Translations under genes and position numbers: made by a program
Notes under the pieces: generated by a model
Told to the model about the DNA's origin: nothing
Databases searched by the model: none
What the model saw: only the letters and a program-made list of their open reading frames with translations
Source: Planctomycetota bacterium
Lineage (GTDB): Bacteria; Planctomycetota; Planctomycetia; Gemmatales; Gemmataceae
Reading direction: 5' to 3'
NCBI GenBank assembly: GCA_029777335.1
Contig: JAKOSN010000128.1
Span: 1 to 48,241 of the forward strand
DNA: 48,241 nucleotides
Shown: piece by piece, positions 1 to 12,448 of the stretch
Layout: each line of letters starts with the position of its first letter
Position numbering within the stretch: position 1 is the first letter of the stretch

Positions 1-238
1 CCCGCTGCAGCACCAGAATGATCTCCCCTGCTTGCCGCCAGTCCGCTTCCGCGAGCGCCGCCATCAGCGCCGGAATCGGACTTTCGGCCCGCGGACCCAT
101 CCAGCGCCAGACCGCCAGGTCGCGCACCCATGCGGCACGCAGGTCGCCGCGCTCCTCCAGCCAGTCGGCATAGACCAGACGCGTCGTGTCGTCCTCGGGG
201 TTGGCTTCCAGAGCCTGAATGAAGCCCGCCTCGTTCAT
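1..238 (-). CDS. TIGR02996-domain protein, N-terminal part (runs off the left edge)
   Basis: The first 79 codons of a minus-strand gene are present; the rest lies beyond position 1. The protein begins MNEAGFIQALEANPEDD and continues TRLVYADWLEERGD. This is the F-x-x-A-I/L-x-x-x-P-x-D-D-x-x-R-L-V-Y-A-D-W-L-E-E-R-G-D signature of the TIGR02996 family, a short module expanded to many copies in Gemmata-type planctomycetes. Its biochemical role is not known. The start is the ATG at 238-236, preceded by a good AAGGAG ribosome site (complement of 245-250). After the signature comes a region rich in Ala, Trp and Leu that looks helical. The complete protein may carry leucine-rich or ankyrin-like repeats, as many family members do, but that part cannot be seen. 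The family call is confident; the function is unknown. Confidence 0.85.
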   Translation of the reverse strand, partial: MNEAGFIQALEANPEDDTTRLVYADWLEERGDLRAAWVRDLAVWRWMGPRAESPIPALMAALAEADWRQAGEIILVLQR

Positions 239-344
239 GGGCATCTCCTTGCGTTAGTCGAGGGAGGGTCCGCCCCTCCTCTCCCGCGCCAGCTTCACCG
301 TTCCTGCCGAGCCTGAGCAATTGCCCGGCCTGAGCACGATCGAG

Positions 345-470
345 ATGGCCCGGCCGCAGAGCGTCTCCCGGATGAGGAACGACTCCATCCGTCAGGACCT
401 GCTCGAAGAGTGGGAGCGGTTCCCCGGTGGGGAGATCTCTGACTGGTCGGCAAACTCAGGACTGTACTGA
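345..470 (+). other. Coding-like short ORF, possible small gene or gene remnant
   Basis: The 415-base stretch 239-653 has no convincing long gene. Within it one plus-strand frame stays open from a stop at 256 to a TGA at 468-470 and reads like a real protein. From the ATG at 345 it encodes 41 residues beginning MARPQSVSRMRND and containing the acidic amphipathic run DLLEEWERFPGGE. I see no ribosome binding site before this ATG. The coding-like residues continue upstream of it (EPEQLPGLSTIE), which fits a 3' remnant of a degraded gene better than a true small gene. I recognise no family. The remainder of 239-653 shows only the ribosome site of the TIGR02996 gene. Confidence 0.25.
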
Positions 471-653
471 GACGGATATGGTGGAATCATGGGAAAAGAG
501 GGCCAGAACGGGTTGGTCAGTCACATTCACATCATCGACGCAAGACTTTTTCAGACTAAGCATCCTGGTGCCGAGCCACCCGCGGATAATTTGTGCGGGT
601 CGAGGGAGAACATGGTGCCGTTCCGTGGAGTGATCGTCGGCATGGCTTCTCTT

Positions 654-4170
<3,517 letters not shown>

Positions 4171-4193
<23 letters not shown>

Positions 4194-4578
4194 GGACGAT
4201 TCCCTTTGGCGACGGTAAGAGAAAGCGCTCGACCTCGGCGACAAACGATTCCGGGTTGATTGGTTTTTCAATGTACCCTTCCGCCCCGGCGGCAAGGCAC
4301 TGCTCGCGATCGCCAACCATGGCATAGGACGTGACCGCAATGATCGGAATTGTGCGCAGGTGGGGGTCGCTCTTGAGCGCGCGCGCCACTGCGTGCCCAT
4401 CCATCCCTGGCAGCTGAATGTCAAGCAGGATCAGGTCGGGACGAGCTGTGGCCGCCAACTCCAGTCCTTCTGGGCCTGTTTCGGCTTGCAGGATGGTATG
4501 CCCACGCTGCTCCAGGAGAAACCTGGTCAGGTATCGGTTCTGGGGATTGTCTTCAATCAACAGGATTCGTGCTGTCAT
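4171..4578 (-). CDS. Single-domain response regulator (CheY/DivK-like)
   Basis: A 135-residue protein consisting of one receiver domain and no output domain. Conserved residues are all present: E9 and D10 for metal, D53 as phospho-acceptor in LLDIQLPG, T83 and K105. It resembles DivK-type regulators that act by protein contact or as shuttles in a phosphorelay. Its start ATG overlaps the stop of the upstream kinase in an ATGA (4575-4578), and its own end overlaps the start of the downstream hybrid kinase. It is thus translated between two kinases and is the natural candidate to carry phosphate between them, which is an inference. The last 15 residues ([13 protein letters not shown] region) extend past the domain because the reading frames overlap. 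Confidence 0.93.
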
Positions 4579-7442
4579 GATTGCCCCGGAGGTTGGAGCG
4601 GTAAAACCACGCGAAAAGTGCTTCCCTGTCCCCAGGCGCTCTCCACACGGATTTCCCCGCCCATCAGTTTTGCCAGGCGTTGGCAGATGGCCAGGCCCAG
4701 TCCCGTTCCTTCATGTTTGCGTGACAACCCCGAGTCAATCTGGCGAAACGGTTGAAACAAGTTTACCACGTCTTCGGGCTTGATGCCCATGCCTGTATCG
4801 GAAACCTGCAAGCAAATCGCGCGTTGCGGCGCTTCGGCACCGGCGGGCTGGAAATCCGTACGCAGGTCTGCCTGTAAGGTGACAGTTCCTTGCTCGGTAA
4901 ATTTGATCGCGTTACTCAATAAATTCAGCAAAATCTGCTCCAGGCGGCGTTCGTCGCTGATCGCCTCCCCCAGGTCGGGCGCGATCGCCACCCGGAGTTC
5001 CAGTCGCTTCGCCTCTGCCTGGGGTTTGATGAGGGCAAGCACCTTGCTAATCGAACGCCGCAGATCAAACGGAGCACGCGCCACCATCAGCTGGCCGGCC
5101 TCGATCTTCGAGATATCGAGAACGTCGTTGACGAGCGCGAGCAGATGACGGGCACTGCTGCGCACCATGTCCAGCTGTTTGCTCTGTTCGGCGTTGAGTG
5201 GTCCTGCCAGTCCTTGCAGGATGATGCCGGTAAAGCCGATGATCGAATTGAGAGGCGTTCGCAATTCGTGCGACATCGTCGCCAGAAACGCTGACTTGAT
5301 GCGATCGGCGGCCTCGGCGCGATGGCGTTTTTCGCGCTCGGCTTCCATGCGCAACCGATCGGTGATGTCGGTGCCAATGCTGAGAATCTCGAGCACCTCC
5401 CCCTGCGCATTCCGCACGATACGGTTGGTCCAGGAGACCCAGACGTGCTCCCCGTTGCGCCGGACATTTTCGTTGATATTGTGCTCGAACGCTTCGGGGT
5501 TGGCGCAGATCTCGTCCATCAGCTGCCGAAGATCGCGGCCGCCGCTTTCCACGTGAGGAACAATCGTGTCCAGAACGTGGCGGCCAAGGATCTCCTCGGC
5601 CGTGTAGCCGAAGAAGCGCTGGCCGTACTCGTTCAGAAAGGTGATACGTCCGCTGGAGTCCCAGCGCAGGATAATACTGTTGGCAGACTCCACCAGCTCG
5701 CGATACTTGCGTTCGCTTTCCGCGAGCCGTTTCTCCGCCCGACGGCGCTCGGAAATATCGATGCCCACTCCCACCAGGCAGGTTTTGCCCTCGAACTCAA
5801 CGCGCCGTCCCGTGAAGAAATACGGAGTGGCGGTTCCCGCGCGAGACACAAACTCTGCCTCGACTGCCGATTCACCCGTGTTAAACACCTCCACGATTCG
5901 TTCCGCGACGCGCGCCCTGTCCTCGCCTGCGAAGAACTCCAGCGGATGCATGCGGCTGATTTCCGCGCCGGAGTAGCCCGAGACCGTCTCGAAGTTCCGA
6001 TTCCAGCGCAGGAACCTCCCCTGTTCGTCGTAGAAGTAGAGGATCCCCGGCATGCTTTCAATCATCGAATCCGTGAACCGCTGTTCATTACGCATGGCCT
6101 GCTCGGCCTGGCGCCGGGCCGCTTCGCGCTGGAAATTATCCAGGGCGAAGGAAAGATCGTGGGCGGCTTCCTGCAACAGAGCAATCTCCTTCTCGTGGAA
6201 GAACTCGCAACGGTCGGCATACACCGAGAGGGTGGCGCAGACCTCCCCCTGCGTTCGGATGGGAAAGGCGGCGACCGCGAGGAACCCTCGTTCAATGAGT
6301 TTCGCGCGCCAGGGCAAGGTTGCCTCATCCGTGACCACGTTGTTACAGATGTAGGGACGCCTCGAGCGAAACGCGCGCCCGGAGGGGCCTCGTCCTTCCG
6401 CTCGATCGTCCGCGTAAACCACGATGGTTTGCAGATAGCCGTCGTCGCCGAACTCGGCCACCGGGAGAAGGCGCTGCGTGGCCGGGTCGTGCCAGCCGAT
6501 CCAGGCCAGGCGAAGCCCTCCCTGTTCGACGAGCGCTTTGCAAACCTTGCGGAAAAGGTCCTCGCGATTGGGCGTCCACACAATGGCCTGGTTGATCTGG
6601 CTGAGCGCAGCATACAGGCGCGTCAGCCGGGCTACCTCGCGTTCACGCTCCTTGAGCGCGGTGGTGTCCCGTGCAATCTTGGATGCGCCGACAATCTGGC
6701 CGCTGCGATCGCGGATGGGCGAAACAGTGATCGCCACCTCGATCATCCGGCCGTCCCTGGTGCGGCGCTGAGTCTCCAGAAGCTCCACGCGCTCGCCTTG
6801 CCGGATGTGCCCCAGGATCAACGCTTCCTCGTTCAGGCGGTCTTCCGGAATCAACCGAGTGATGGGCGTCCCGATCATCTCGTCCGCAGAGTAGCCAAAA
6901 ATCGCCTCCGCTCCGCTGTTCCAGCTGGTGACAATTCCATTCAGATTCTTGCCGATAATGGCATCGCTCGAGGATTCAACGATGGCGGCCAGGTATTCGC
7001 CTCGGGTGTGCGCTTGCTTGACGGGCGAGTTATCGTGGATCAGTGCGAGGACTTTTCCATCCGGCATCAACGATGCGATCACGTCGGCGGTGAAGATGGT
7101 GCCATCCTTGCGGCGAAAGTTCCATTCTCGGCGATGGGTGGTGTGGTCGGTCAACTCGGTGAGCGCTGTCTCGATGTGGGGGATCTCCGTGGTCTGGACA
7201 ATCTGCGTGGCATGCATGCCAATCAACTCCTCGCGCGGATAGCCGAGCATCTGGCAAGCGCTGGCATTGGCGTCGAGGTAGTAGCTCCGAGAGTCGGCCA
7301 GGAGGATCCCCACCTGCGCATGCTCAAAGAGCATGCGATAACGAGCCTCACACGCAAGCAACTCCGCAGCGGCGCCGGGCCGCGAGGTTTGCTCGTGCGC
7401 GACGAGGTCGGGATTCGGGGATGTCGAGTCGGTGTTTGCCAT
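4575..7442 (-). CDS. PAS/GAF sensor histidine kinase
   Basis: A soluble sensor kinase of 955 residues, first gene of the operon. Numbered from the alternative GTG three codons upstream (7451), its parts are: PAS (about 33-145), PAS (about 150-268), GAF (about 285-440), PAS (about 455-570), PAS (about 580-700), HisKA with [10 protein letters not shown] (H728), and HATPase_c with N847, DTGMGI (D885) and GTGLGL (about 915-920). It ends after the ATPase domain with no receiver, so it needs a separate one; the next gene supplies it through an ATGA overlap. The GAF domain resembles the redox/ligand GAFs found in multi-sensor kinases, but its ligand cannot be told. I prefer the ATG at 7442, although neither start has a strong ribosome site. 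No transmembrane segment is present. Confidence 0.9.
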   Translation of the reverse strand: MANTDSTSPNPDLVAHEQTSRPGAAAELLACEARYRMLFEHAQVGILLADSRSYYLDANASACQMLGYPREELIGMHATQIVQTTEIPHIETALTELTDHTTHRREWNFRRKDGTIFTADVIASLMPDGKVLALIHDNSPVKQAHTRGEYLAAIVESSSDAIIGKNLNGIVTSWNSGAEAIFGYSADEMIGTPITRLIPEDRLNEEALILGHIRQGERVELLETQRRTRDGRMIEVAITVSPIRDRSGQIVGASKIARDTTALKEREREVARLTRLYAALSQINQAIVWTPNREDLFRKVCKALVEQGGLRLAWIGWHDPATQRLLPVAEFGDDGYLQTIVVYADDRAEGRGPSGRAFRSRRPYICNNVVTDEATLPWRAKLIERGFLAVAAFPIRTQGEVCATLSVYADRCEFFHEKEIALLQEAAHDLSFALDNFQREAARRQAEQAMRNEQRFTDSMIESMPGILYFYDEQGRFLRWNRNFETVSGYSGAEISRMHPLEFFAGEDRARVAERIVEVFNTGESAVEAEFVSRAGTATPYFFTGRRVEFEGKTCLVGVGIDISERRRAEKRLAESERKYRELVESANSIILRWDSSGRITFLNEYGQRFFGYTAEEILGRHVLDTIVPHVESGGRDLRQLMDEICANPEAFEHNINENVRRNGEHVWVSWTNRIVRNAQGEVLEILSIGTDITDRLRMEAEREKRHRAEAADRIKSAFLATMSHELRTPLNSIIGFTGIILQGLAGPLNAEQSKQLDMVRSSARHLLALVNDVLDISKIEAGQLMVARAPFDLRRSISKVLALIKPQAEAKRLELRVAIAPDLGEAISDERRLEQILLNLLSNAIKFTEQGTVTLQADLRTDFQPAGAEAPQRAICLQVSDTGMGIKPEDVVNLFQPFRQIDSGLSRKHEGTGLGLAICQRLAKLMGGEIRVESAWGQGSTFRVVLPLQPPGQS

Positions 7443-7621
7443 GACGGGCACGTTCTCGCTGCTTGATTCTGCGTTGGCCCTGAAACAGATGCATTCTAGA
7501 CGCAGCGCGAAGTGGAAGCGAGGACGGAGTCACGCTCGCCTGTGAGCTCTTTGGAACCGATGACCCGGGCGCCCGCGCCGAGCGCCGTCGTCCCTGGGAG
7601 AGGGGTCTGGCAAGGTTCTGA

Positions 7622-7777
7622 TTACTGGGGCTCGAAGACCAGTTCCGGCCATCTTCTGGCCTCGGTAACGGCGGTGAGGCGAACGACCTGGTTCGCTCCT
7701 TTGCGCTTCACCAGAAGTTCCTGCTCTGAGCAGTCTTCCACCCAACGAGCAACGCCGTCCGCCAAGATCCCAGTCAT
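7622..7777 (-). CDS. Possible small protein of 51 residues (unrecognised)
   Basis: The 533-base spacer 7452-7984 holds no long gene. On the minus strand a frame from the ATG at 7777 to a TAA at 7622-7624 encodes 51 residues with normal amino-acid use: it starts MTGILADGVARWVEDC and ends RRWPELVFEPQ. The frame is also coding-like for about 13 codons before the ATG (RDDDAAVVCRPA), where no start codon exists. There is no clear ribosome binding site. It may be a genuine short regulator-like protein or the C-terminal relic of a longer gene broken upstream. It lies 180 bases upstream of the kinase operon in the same direction. I do not recognise the family. A TATAAT lies on the same strand at about 7851-7856, but no well-spaced -35 hexamer was found. 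Confidence 0.35.
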   Translation of the reverse strand: MTGILADGVARWVEDCSEQELLVKRKGANQVVRLTAVTEARRWPELVFEPQ

Positions 7778-7984
7778 CGCAGGACGGCAAACGACGGCGG
7801 CATCGTCGTCGCGTGGTCAACGTGGATTGGCTTACGAATATGTTCAAATGATTATAGCGCACAGATGAACACAATCGGCATTGACAACCTTTTTTCTCGA
7901 TGCCACAGTGGGTGCATGGTCGACATTAGTGCAGTGTGTGTCGAGCGCACCCCGTATCCTTGAATCCCAGACAAAGGAATCCCC

Positions 7985-8353
7985 ATGAGCAACAATCGCA
8001 TTGTCCACTTTGAGATCCCCGCCAATGAGCCCGAAGCGCTCACGAAGTTCTATGCCGGGTTGTTCGGGTGGAAGTTCCAGCAAGCTCCTCTCCCCGGAGT
8101 GGAGTACTGGCTGTGCGAGACCGGCACGGAGGGCCCCGGAATCAATGGCGCGATCATGAAACGCCAGAATGCCGGCCAGCCGTGGATGAACTATGTGGAT
8201 GTCGCGAGTATCGACGCCACGCTTGAGCAGGCGACCCAGCTGGGGGCAACCGTGGCGCTTCCCAAAATGCCGATTCCTGGCGTGGGGGCCATCGCTGCCT
8301 TCATCGACCCAGAGGGACACCTTTGCGGCCTCTGGGAGCAGGCGCAACAGTAA
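7985..8353 (+). CDS. VOC (glyoxalase/bleomycin-resistance fold) family protein
   Basis: A 122-residue single-module VOC protein. The N-terminus VHFEIPANEPEALTKFYAGLFGW is the typical first strand and helix of the fold (shown here only to name the pattern: H-F-E-I-P followed by F-Y-x-x-L-F-G-W). The C-terminal half carries IAAFIDPEGHLCGLWE, the conserved D-P-x-G-x-x-x-x-L/I-W/F pattern that includes the second metal-side Glu. Such small members resemble the CFP32/27-kDa-antigen-like group; their substrates are mostly unknown, so no reaction is assigned. The start ATG follows a pyrimidine-rich leader without a clear ribosome site. A TTGACA at 7881-7886 is a possible -35, but I could not find a matching -10. 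The gene stands alone and faces the next gene head-on across a long inverted repeat. Confidence 0.85.
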   Translation: MSNNRIVHFEIPANEPEALTKFYAGLFGWKFQQAPLPGVEYWLCETGTEGPGINGAIMKRQNAGQPWMNYVDVASIDATLEQATQLGATVALPKMPIPGVGAIAAFIDPEGHLCGLWEQAQQ

Positions 8354-8377
8354 GGGGAGAGACTTCCGGAGAAGCGA

Positions 8378-8424
8378 GACTGTCAAGCCACTGTCAATTA
8401 TACAATGACAGTGGCTTGACAGTC
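8378..8424. repeat. Perfect 19-bp inverted repeat between convergent genes
   Basis: Arms 8378-8396 and 8406-8424 match perfectly around a nine-base A/T-rich loop. Each arm itself holds two copies of ACTGTCA (8379-8385 and 8390-8396; complement at 8406-8412 and 8417-8423), so the element is four copies of one heptamer. It lies between the stops of two converging genes and probably acts as a bidirectional transcription terminator, although it has no U tract. Confidence 0.7.
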
Positions 8425-8448
8425 CTGGCTCGGCAAACAGGCTACCGC

Positions 8449-9441
8449 TTAGCGCGGCACGGGCATGGGCAGCGGAGTCGGCAACAACTCGATGGCGGCG
8501 CCTCCCTGAAAACGCATCGATGCCAGCTGTTGCTGCATCTTTTTCAGCTTTTCATCTTCCGGGCCCTCGTAGCTTCCCACGGTCACCAGGCTCCCCGTGC
8601 GCGTGTGCAGGACATAGGTGTCGAAGTTGTACTGCCGGAGAAAGCGTGCCAGTTCGTGCGCTTGCATTGCGGTGGCGCTCAACACATCATTCGATTTCCC
8701 TCCCAGCCCCAGCATCGCCAGGAATCCCTTGTCCTCTTGCTTGTCTTCGGTCTGAATCATCGACACCCCGGCATATTCCTTGATCAACAGGGTGTACTTG
8801 CCGCGACACTTGAAGAGGTTGTAATCCTCGTTGGCGTTGATGCGCCGCAAAAACGCCAGCTCATCCTTGTGGCGATCCTCGGGCGGCGGCGGGGGAATCG
8901 TCGGATTGCGGGCCACAAAGGCCAGGGTGAAGGGACTCGTCTGGGCACGCTTCACCTCCATCTGGTTTTCCTGACCAGTTCGGGTGTAGTTCACCAGCGT
9001 GTCGTACGCTGGTTGCCCCGATTTCAGGCGCAGATCGGGCGGCGGTAAGGTCTTGATTCGCGGCAACTGATCCTTTGCCTTGTCGATGGTGGCAAATCCA
9101 CCGATCATCACCGCACACTGTTCCTGCACCCGCGTAAATCGGGGACGAATGGTGATGCCGGGATTGCGTCGACACAGCTCCTCATACTCCTGGCGCTGGC
9201 GCTGGCGTTCCTGATCGGCGTGGTTGAAGATGTAGGCGGGCAGGTGATCGCGCTGGCGCAGCACCTGAACCATCTGTACCGCCAGCGCCTGGGCCTCGTC
9301 CCCCGTAAAGCTGGCCGCACAGATCATCCACGGCCCAGCCTGCGGATTAACCTCGTAGCCGGTGGCTTGCTGCGCTCGTCCCAGACCAGCGCTCAGCAGC
9401 CACGCCAACCCACCCACCAGCGTCCATGCCCATGTCCTCAT
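8449..9441 (-). CDS. Secreted hypothetical protein with SPOR-like segments
   Basis: A 330-residue protein with a clear signal peptide: MRTWAWTLVGGLAWLLSAGL, then GRA before the likely cleavage point at about residue 24. The mature part has two segments that resemble the peptidoglycan-binding SPOR fold: one near the N-terminus (GPWMICAASFTGDEAQALA) followed by CAVMIGGFATIDKAKDQL, and one near the C-terminus (YVLHTRTGSLVTVGSYEGP). The resemblance is by pattern only. A proline run (IPPPPPEDRHKDE) separates the halves. The ATG start at 9441 has AGGAG ahead of it. The protein is probably exported to the periplasm or attached to the cell wall. It follows rph in the same direction with 118 bases between them. 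It could equally be a planctomycete-specific family without SPOR homology. Confidence 0.6.
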   Translation of the reverse strand: MRTWAWTLVGGLAWLLSAGLGRAQQATGYEVNPQAGPWMICAASFTGDEAQALAVQMVQVLRQRDHLPAYIFNHADQERQRQRQEYEELCRRNPGITIRPRFTRVQEQCAVMIGGFATIDKAKDQLPRIKTLPPPDLRLKSGQPAYDTLVNYTRTGQENQMEVKRAQTSPFTLAFVARNPTIPPPPPEDRHKDELAFLRRINANEDYNLFKCRGKYTLLIKEYAGVSMIQTEDKQEDKGFLAMLGLGGKSNDVLSATAMQAHELARFLRQYNFDTYVLHTRTGSLVTVGSYEGPEDEKLKKMQQQLASMRFQGGAAIELLPTPLPMPVPR

Positions 9442-9559
9442 AAGGAATCACTCCTCTGTCAGACCTGTCGAATCCTTCCGGCGAGCGCGAGATGAACGCT
9501 CGTGCAGAACTCGCCGCGAGATGGGGTTTGGGTGGAGGGCTATAGCAGAAAGACCGGAT

Positions 9560-10321
9560 TCAGTCCAGAGGCCAATTCGCCCCGAGCGTTTGTTTTTGTT
9601 TCGCCTGGATCTGCTCGATGCCTCTTTTTCCCAGTTTGAGCAAACGGTCGAGTTGTTCCTGGGTGAAGGTTGCTTCTTCGCCGCCCGCCTGGACCTCGAC
9701 AAACTGACCGCTGGCGGTCATCACCAGGTTGAGATCGACGGCCGCGTGGCGATCTTCCTCGTAATCGAGATCCACCATCTCGATCACCCGGCCGGATTTG
9801 CCGGTGCTGGTCGGGGCGGGTTGCACCAGTCCCACGCTGACCGCCGCCACGTTGCCATGGATGATGTCGCGGACCGGGCCGAGTTCTTTTTTGTGGGCCG
9901 TGAGTGCGTCGACCAGCGCCACATAGGCTCCGTTGATCGAAGCGGTGCGCGTTCCGCCGTCGGCTTCCAGCACATCGCAATCAATCCACAGGGTGTGTTC
10001 GCCCAGCTTGTCCAGGTGAACCACCGTGCGCAGGCTGCGCCCGATCAAACGCTGGATCTCCACACTGCGGCCATCGATCTTCCCGCCGCGATCGCGCGCC
10101 TTGCGCGTGGAGGTGCTCCCCGGGAGCATGGCATACTCGGCGGTCAACCACCCCTTGCCGGTCCCCACCAGAAAGGGAGGCACGCCCTTCTCGACACAGC
10201 AGGTGCAGAGCACCGTCGTGCGGCCCATCTTGACGAGGACACTCCCGGCAGCCTGTCCGGTGTAGCGACGCCGAAAAGTGAGAGACCGTAACTCGTCGGG
10301 TTGGCGATTCTGGAAGCGCAT
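9560..10321 (-). CDS. rph: Ribonuclease PH
   Basis: A 253-residue phosphorolytic 3'-5' exoribonuclease that trims tRNA 3' ends. Family hallmarks are visible: the N-terminal RQPDELRSL (normally R-x-x-D-E-L-R-P/S), GWLTAEYAMLPGST, the RGGKIDGRSVEIQRLIGRS block, and GTRTASINGAYVAL, whose Arg contacts phosphate. The C-terminus FVEVQAGGEEATFTQEQLDRLL is also typical. I chose the ATG at 10321 because the conserved family begins there (MRFQNRQPDE). An alternative ATG at 10399 shares a base with the greA stop (TGATG) and would add 26 residues. That extension would span a stem-loop and looks non-conserved, but neither start has a convincing ribosome site. It lies directly downstream of greA and is probably cotranscribed with it. 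Confidence 0.93.
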   Translation of the reverse strand: MRFQNRQPDELRSLTFRRRYTGQAAGSVLVKMGRTTVLCTCCVEKGVPPFLVGTGKGWLTAEYAMLPGSTSTRKARDRGGKIDGRSVEIQRLIGRSLRTVVHLDKLGEHTLWIDCDVLEADGGTRTASINGAYVALVDALTAHKKELGPVRDIIHGNVAAVSVGLVQPAPTSTGKSGRVIEMVDLDYEEDRHAAVDLNLVMTASGQFVEVQAGGEEATFTQEQLDRLLKLGKRGIEQIQAKQKQTLGANWPLD

Positions 10322-10341
10322 GGAGGTCCGGGAGTAAGGCG

Positions 10342-10381
10342 AGCGGGGAGAGAACCGGTGGCTGCTGGTTCCGTCCCCGCT
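10342..10381 (-). other. Stem-loop in the greA-rph junction
   Basis: AGCGGGGA (10342-10349) pairs with TCCCCGCT (10374-10381), and inside it GAACC (10352-10356) pairs with GGTTC (10367-10371). The element sits between the greA stop and the preferred rph start. It has no U tract, so it may be an RNA processing or attenuating structure rather than a full terminator. It overlaps the optional 26-codon extension of rph. Confidence 0.4.
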
Positions 10382-10398
10382 CACGCGGGGGAGATCCA

Positions 10399-10884
10399 TC
10401 AGGAAAGTTGCATGGAGATTTCGAGGATGCGATAGCGCAGCGTACCGCGTGGGACCGTGATCTCGGTGGTGTCGCCGACTTTCTTGCCCATCAATCCCCG
10501 GCCGCGCGGACTGGTGGTGAGGATCTTGTTGTTGTCGTAATCTTCCTCACCCGGGCCCACCAGGTGGTAGACTTCCTCCTCCCCGGAGTCGATGTTCTGG
10601 ATGCGAACGCGCGCCCCGAAAACCACCAGATCGTTGGGAAGGGAGTTGGGATCCACAATGACGGCGCGCGCCAGCTTGTCCTTGAGGGCGTCGATGCGCG
10701 CTTGCAGCATCCCCTGATCTTCTCGCGCGGCGTGATACTCGGCGTTTTCGCTCAGATCACCCATCTCGCGCGCGGTGGCGATTCGTTTGGCCACCTCGAT
10801 CATCTCGACGTTCTGCATGCGATCCAGGTCGGCCTTCAACTTGCTGTAGCCTTCTTCAGTCATTGGGACGCGTTCGGTCGACAT
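10399..10884 (-). CDS. greA: Transcription elongation factor GreA
   Basis: A 161-residue GreA that rescues backtracked RNA polymerase by stimulating transcript cleavage. The N-terminal coiled coil carries the conserved tip sequence MGDLSENAEYHAAREDQ, with the acidic residues D43 and E46 that enter the polymerase secondary channel. The C-terminal globular domain has the usual ISPRG-like motif in the form TTSPRGRGLMGKKVGD. Length and ends match the family. The ATG at 10884 is preceded by GGAG. It is upstream of rph, with the two frames nearly touching. Confidence 0.96.
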   Translation of the reverse strand: MSTERVPMTEEGYSKLKADLDRMQNVEMIEVAKRIATAREMGDLSENAEYHAAREDQGMLQARIDALKDKLARAVIVDPNSLPNDLVVFGARVRIQNIDSGEEEVYHLVGPGEEDYDNNKILTTSPRGRGLMGKKVGDTTEITVPRGTLRYRILEISMQLS

Positions 10885-10971
10885 TGGCTACTCCATTTTC
10901 ATTCACAGAGACAGTGCCCATCAACAAACGGGGCCGCCAGTCCTGGGTAACTGGTAGCCCTCCCGGAACGC

Positions 10972-11013
10972 AAGAGCGGGTGCCGCCCCGACCGAGAGCA
11001 GCGCCCCGCTCTT
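10972..11013 (-). terminator. Stem-loop upstream of greA, possible terminator of the CoA-transferase gene
   Basis: AAGAGCGGG (10972-10980) pairs with CCCGCTCTT (11005-11013) around a 24-base loop. It lies in the 207-base spacer between the stop of the CoA-transferase gene (11092) and the greA start (10884), both minus strand. There is no U tract after it. The rest of this spacer shows nothing recognisable. Confidence 0.4.
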
Positions 11014-11091
11014 GACTGTAATCTGAATCTTGGCTACTGACGGCTCGCTTGTAAAGATGGATTCTGGGTAAGCCAGGCGATCTTTCCCTCC

Positions 11092-12327
11092 TCAGACCAC
11101 TCCTCGTCCGCGCAGGCCCTCGATTTGCTCTTCCTCCAGTCCCAACATTTCCCGCAGAATTGCCGAGGTATCTGCTCCCAGCCGCGGCGGTACGCGCGGC
11201 GGCGGAAGCGTTCCGCCGGCAATGTGAAACGGACTGCCAAGCAACTCCACCGGCTGGCCATCCGGATCGTGGACAGTGACACGCATCTGTCGCGCAGCCA
11301 CCTGCGGATGTGCGAGCAGATCGCGATAGGTCCAGACGGGCGCATGCGAAACCTCGGCCGCCAGCAGTATCTCCTGCCATTGGGCCGTCGTCCGCGCACG
11401 CAGCAACGGCTCCAGGCGAGGCACCAGCGTCTGGCGATGGGCCACGCGCTGCGGATTGGTGCGGTAGTCCGGGTGATCCGCCAACTCGGGAACTCCCGCG
11501 GCCGCACAGAAGCGGTGCCACTGCCCATCGTTGCCGACCGCCAGCACTAACCAGCCATCCGCCGTCGCAAAGAGTTGATAGGGAACGATTTGCAGATGGG
11601 CATTGCCTTGCCGGGGCGGGCTTTCGCCACTGGTCAGATAGGCCTGCGCCATGTTGACCTGGGCTGCCAGAGCACAGTCGAGCAGGGCCAGGTCGATCGC
11701 ATAGCCGTGGCCCGAGGTGCGGCGCGCGTGCAGGCAGGCCAGGATGGCGATCGCCGCATGCAGCCCGGTGAGCACGTCGGTCAACGCCACCCCCACCTTG
11801 TAAGGCGGACCTTCGGGCGGGCCGGTGATACTCATCAGTCCGCTCAGCGCCTGGATGGCGAAATCATAACCGGGGAGTTCGCTCAGCGGACCCGTCCGAC
11901 CATACCCCGAGATGGAACAGATCACCAGTTGCGGATTGAGCGCCAGCAAACGATCGGGGGTGAGCCCCAGATGCGCCGCGCTGGCCGCCCGAAAATTCTC
12001 CAGGACCACATCGCTGCTGCGCACCAGTTCGCGAAAGAGATCCGCCCCTTCGGGATCGTTCAGGTTCAGCGTCAAGGAGCGCTTGTTGCGATTGCAGGAC
12101 AAAAAGTAGGCGGACAGTTCGCCCAGAAACGGCGGCCCCCAGGCGCGCGTATCATCGCCGCTGCCGGGGCGTTCAATCTTGATCACCTCGGCACCCAGAT
12201 CACCCAGCACCTGGGCGCAGTATGGGCCCGCCAGGACACGCGAGGCATCGAGCACGCGCACCGAGGCCAGCAAGGGCGGTTCTGTGCCAGGGGGCGGTCC
12301 GGGGGGAGGTGTCTCGGCAGAACTCAT
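11092..12327 (-). CDS. Class III (CaiB/BaiF-type) CoA-transferase
   Basis: A 411-residue family III acyl-CoA transferase, which moves CoA between acyl groups through an aspartyl-CoA thioester. The N-terminal half shows VRVLDASRVLAGPYCAQVL, LGAEVIKIERP, the CNRNKRSLTLNL block and the GYGRTGP turn. The likely catalytic Asp is D184 in VGVALTDVLTGLHA, aligned by eye with Asp169 of formyl-CoA transferase. A first proline-rich tail (PPPGPPPGTEPP) of about 18 residues precedes the conserved domain. The ATG at 12327 follows GAGAAGG. The substrate pair cannot be deduced; no pathway genes flank it. The upstream gene is divergent. Confidence 0.9.
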   Translation of the reverse strand: MSSAETPPPGPPPGTEPPLLASVRVLDASRVLAGPYCAQVLGDLGAEVIKIERPGSGDDTRAWGPPFLGELSAYFLSCNRNKRSLTLNLNDPEGADLFRELVRSSDVVLENFRAASAAHLGLTPDRLLALNPQLVICSISGYGRTGPLSELPGYDFAIQALSGLMSITGPPEGPPYKVGVALTDVLTGLHAAIAILACLHARRTSGHGYAIDLALLDCALAAQVNMAQAYLTSGESPPRQGNAHLQIVPYQLFATADGWLVLAVGNDGQWHRFCAAAGVPELADHPDYRTNPQRVAHRQTLVPRLEPLLRARTTAQWQEILLAAEVSHAPVWTYRDLLAHPQVAARQMRVTVHDPDGQPVELLGSPFHIAGGTLPPPRVPPRLGADTSAILREMLGLEEEQIEGLRGRGVV

Positions 12328-12448
12328 GGCCCTTCTCCATTGCTCTCGCTCTTGGAGCGTTCGGCTGATATTCTAGAAAGCGTTCCGGCAACGAGACGCG
12401 ACACCACAACACCCGAGCACCTGACTGCTCGACGAGCCCGGGGGACGC

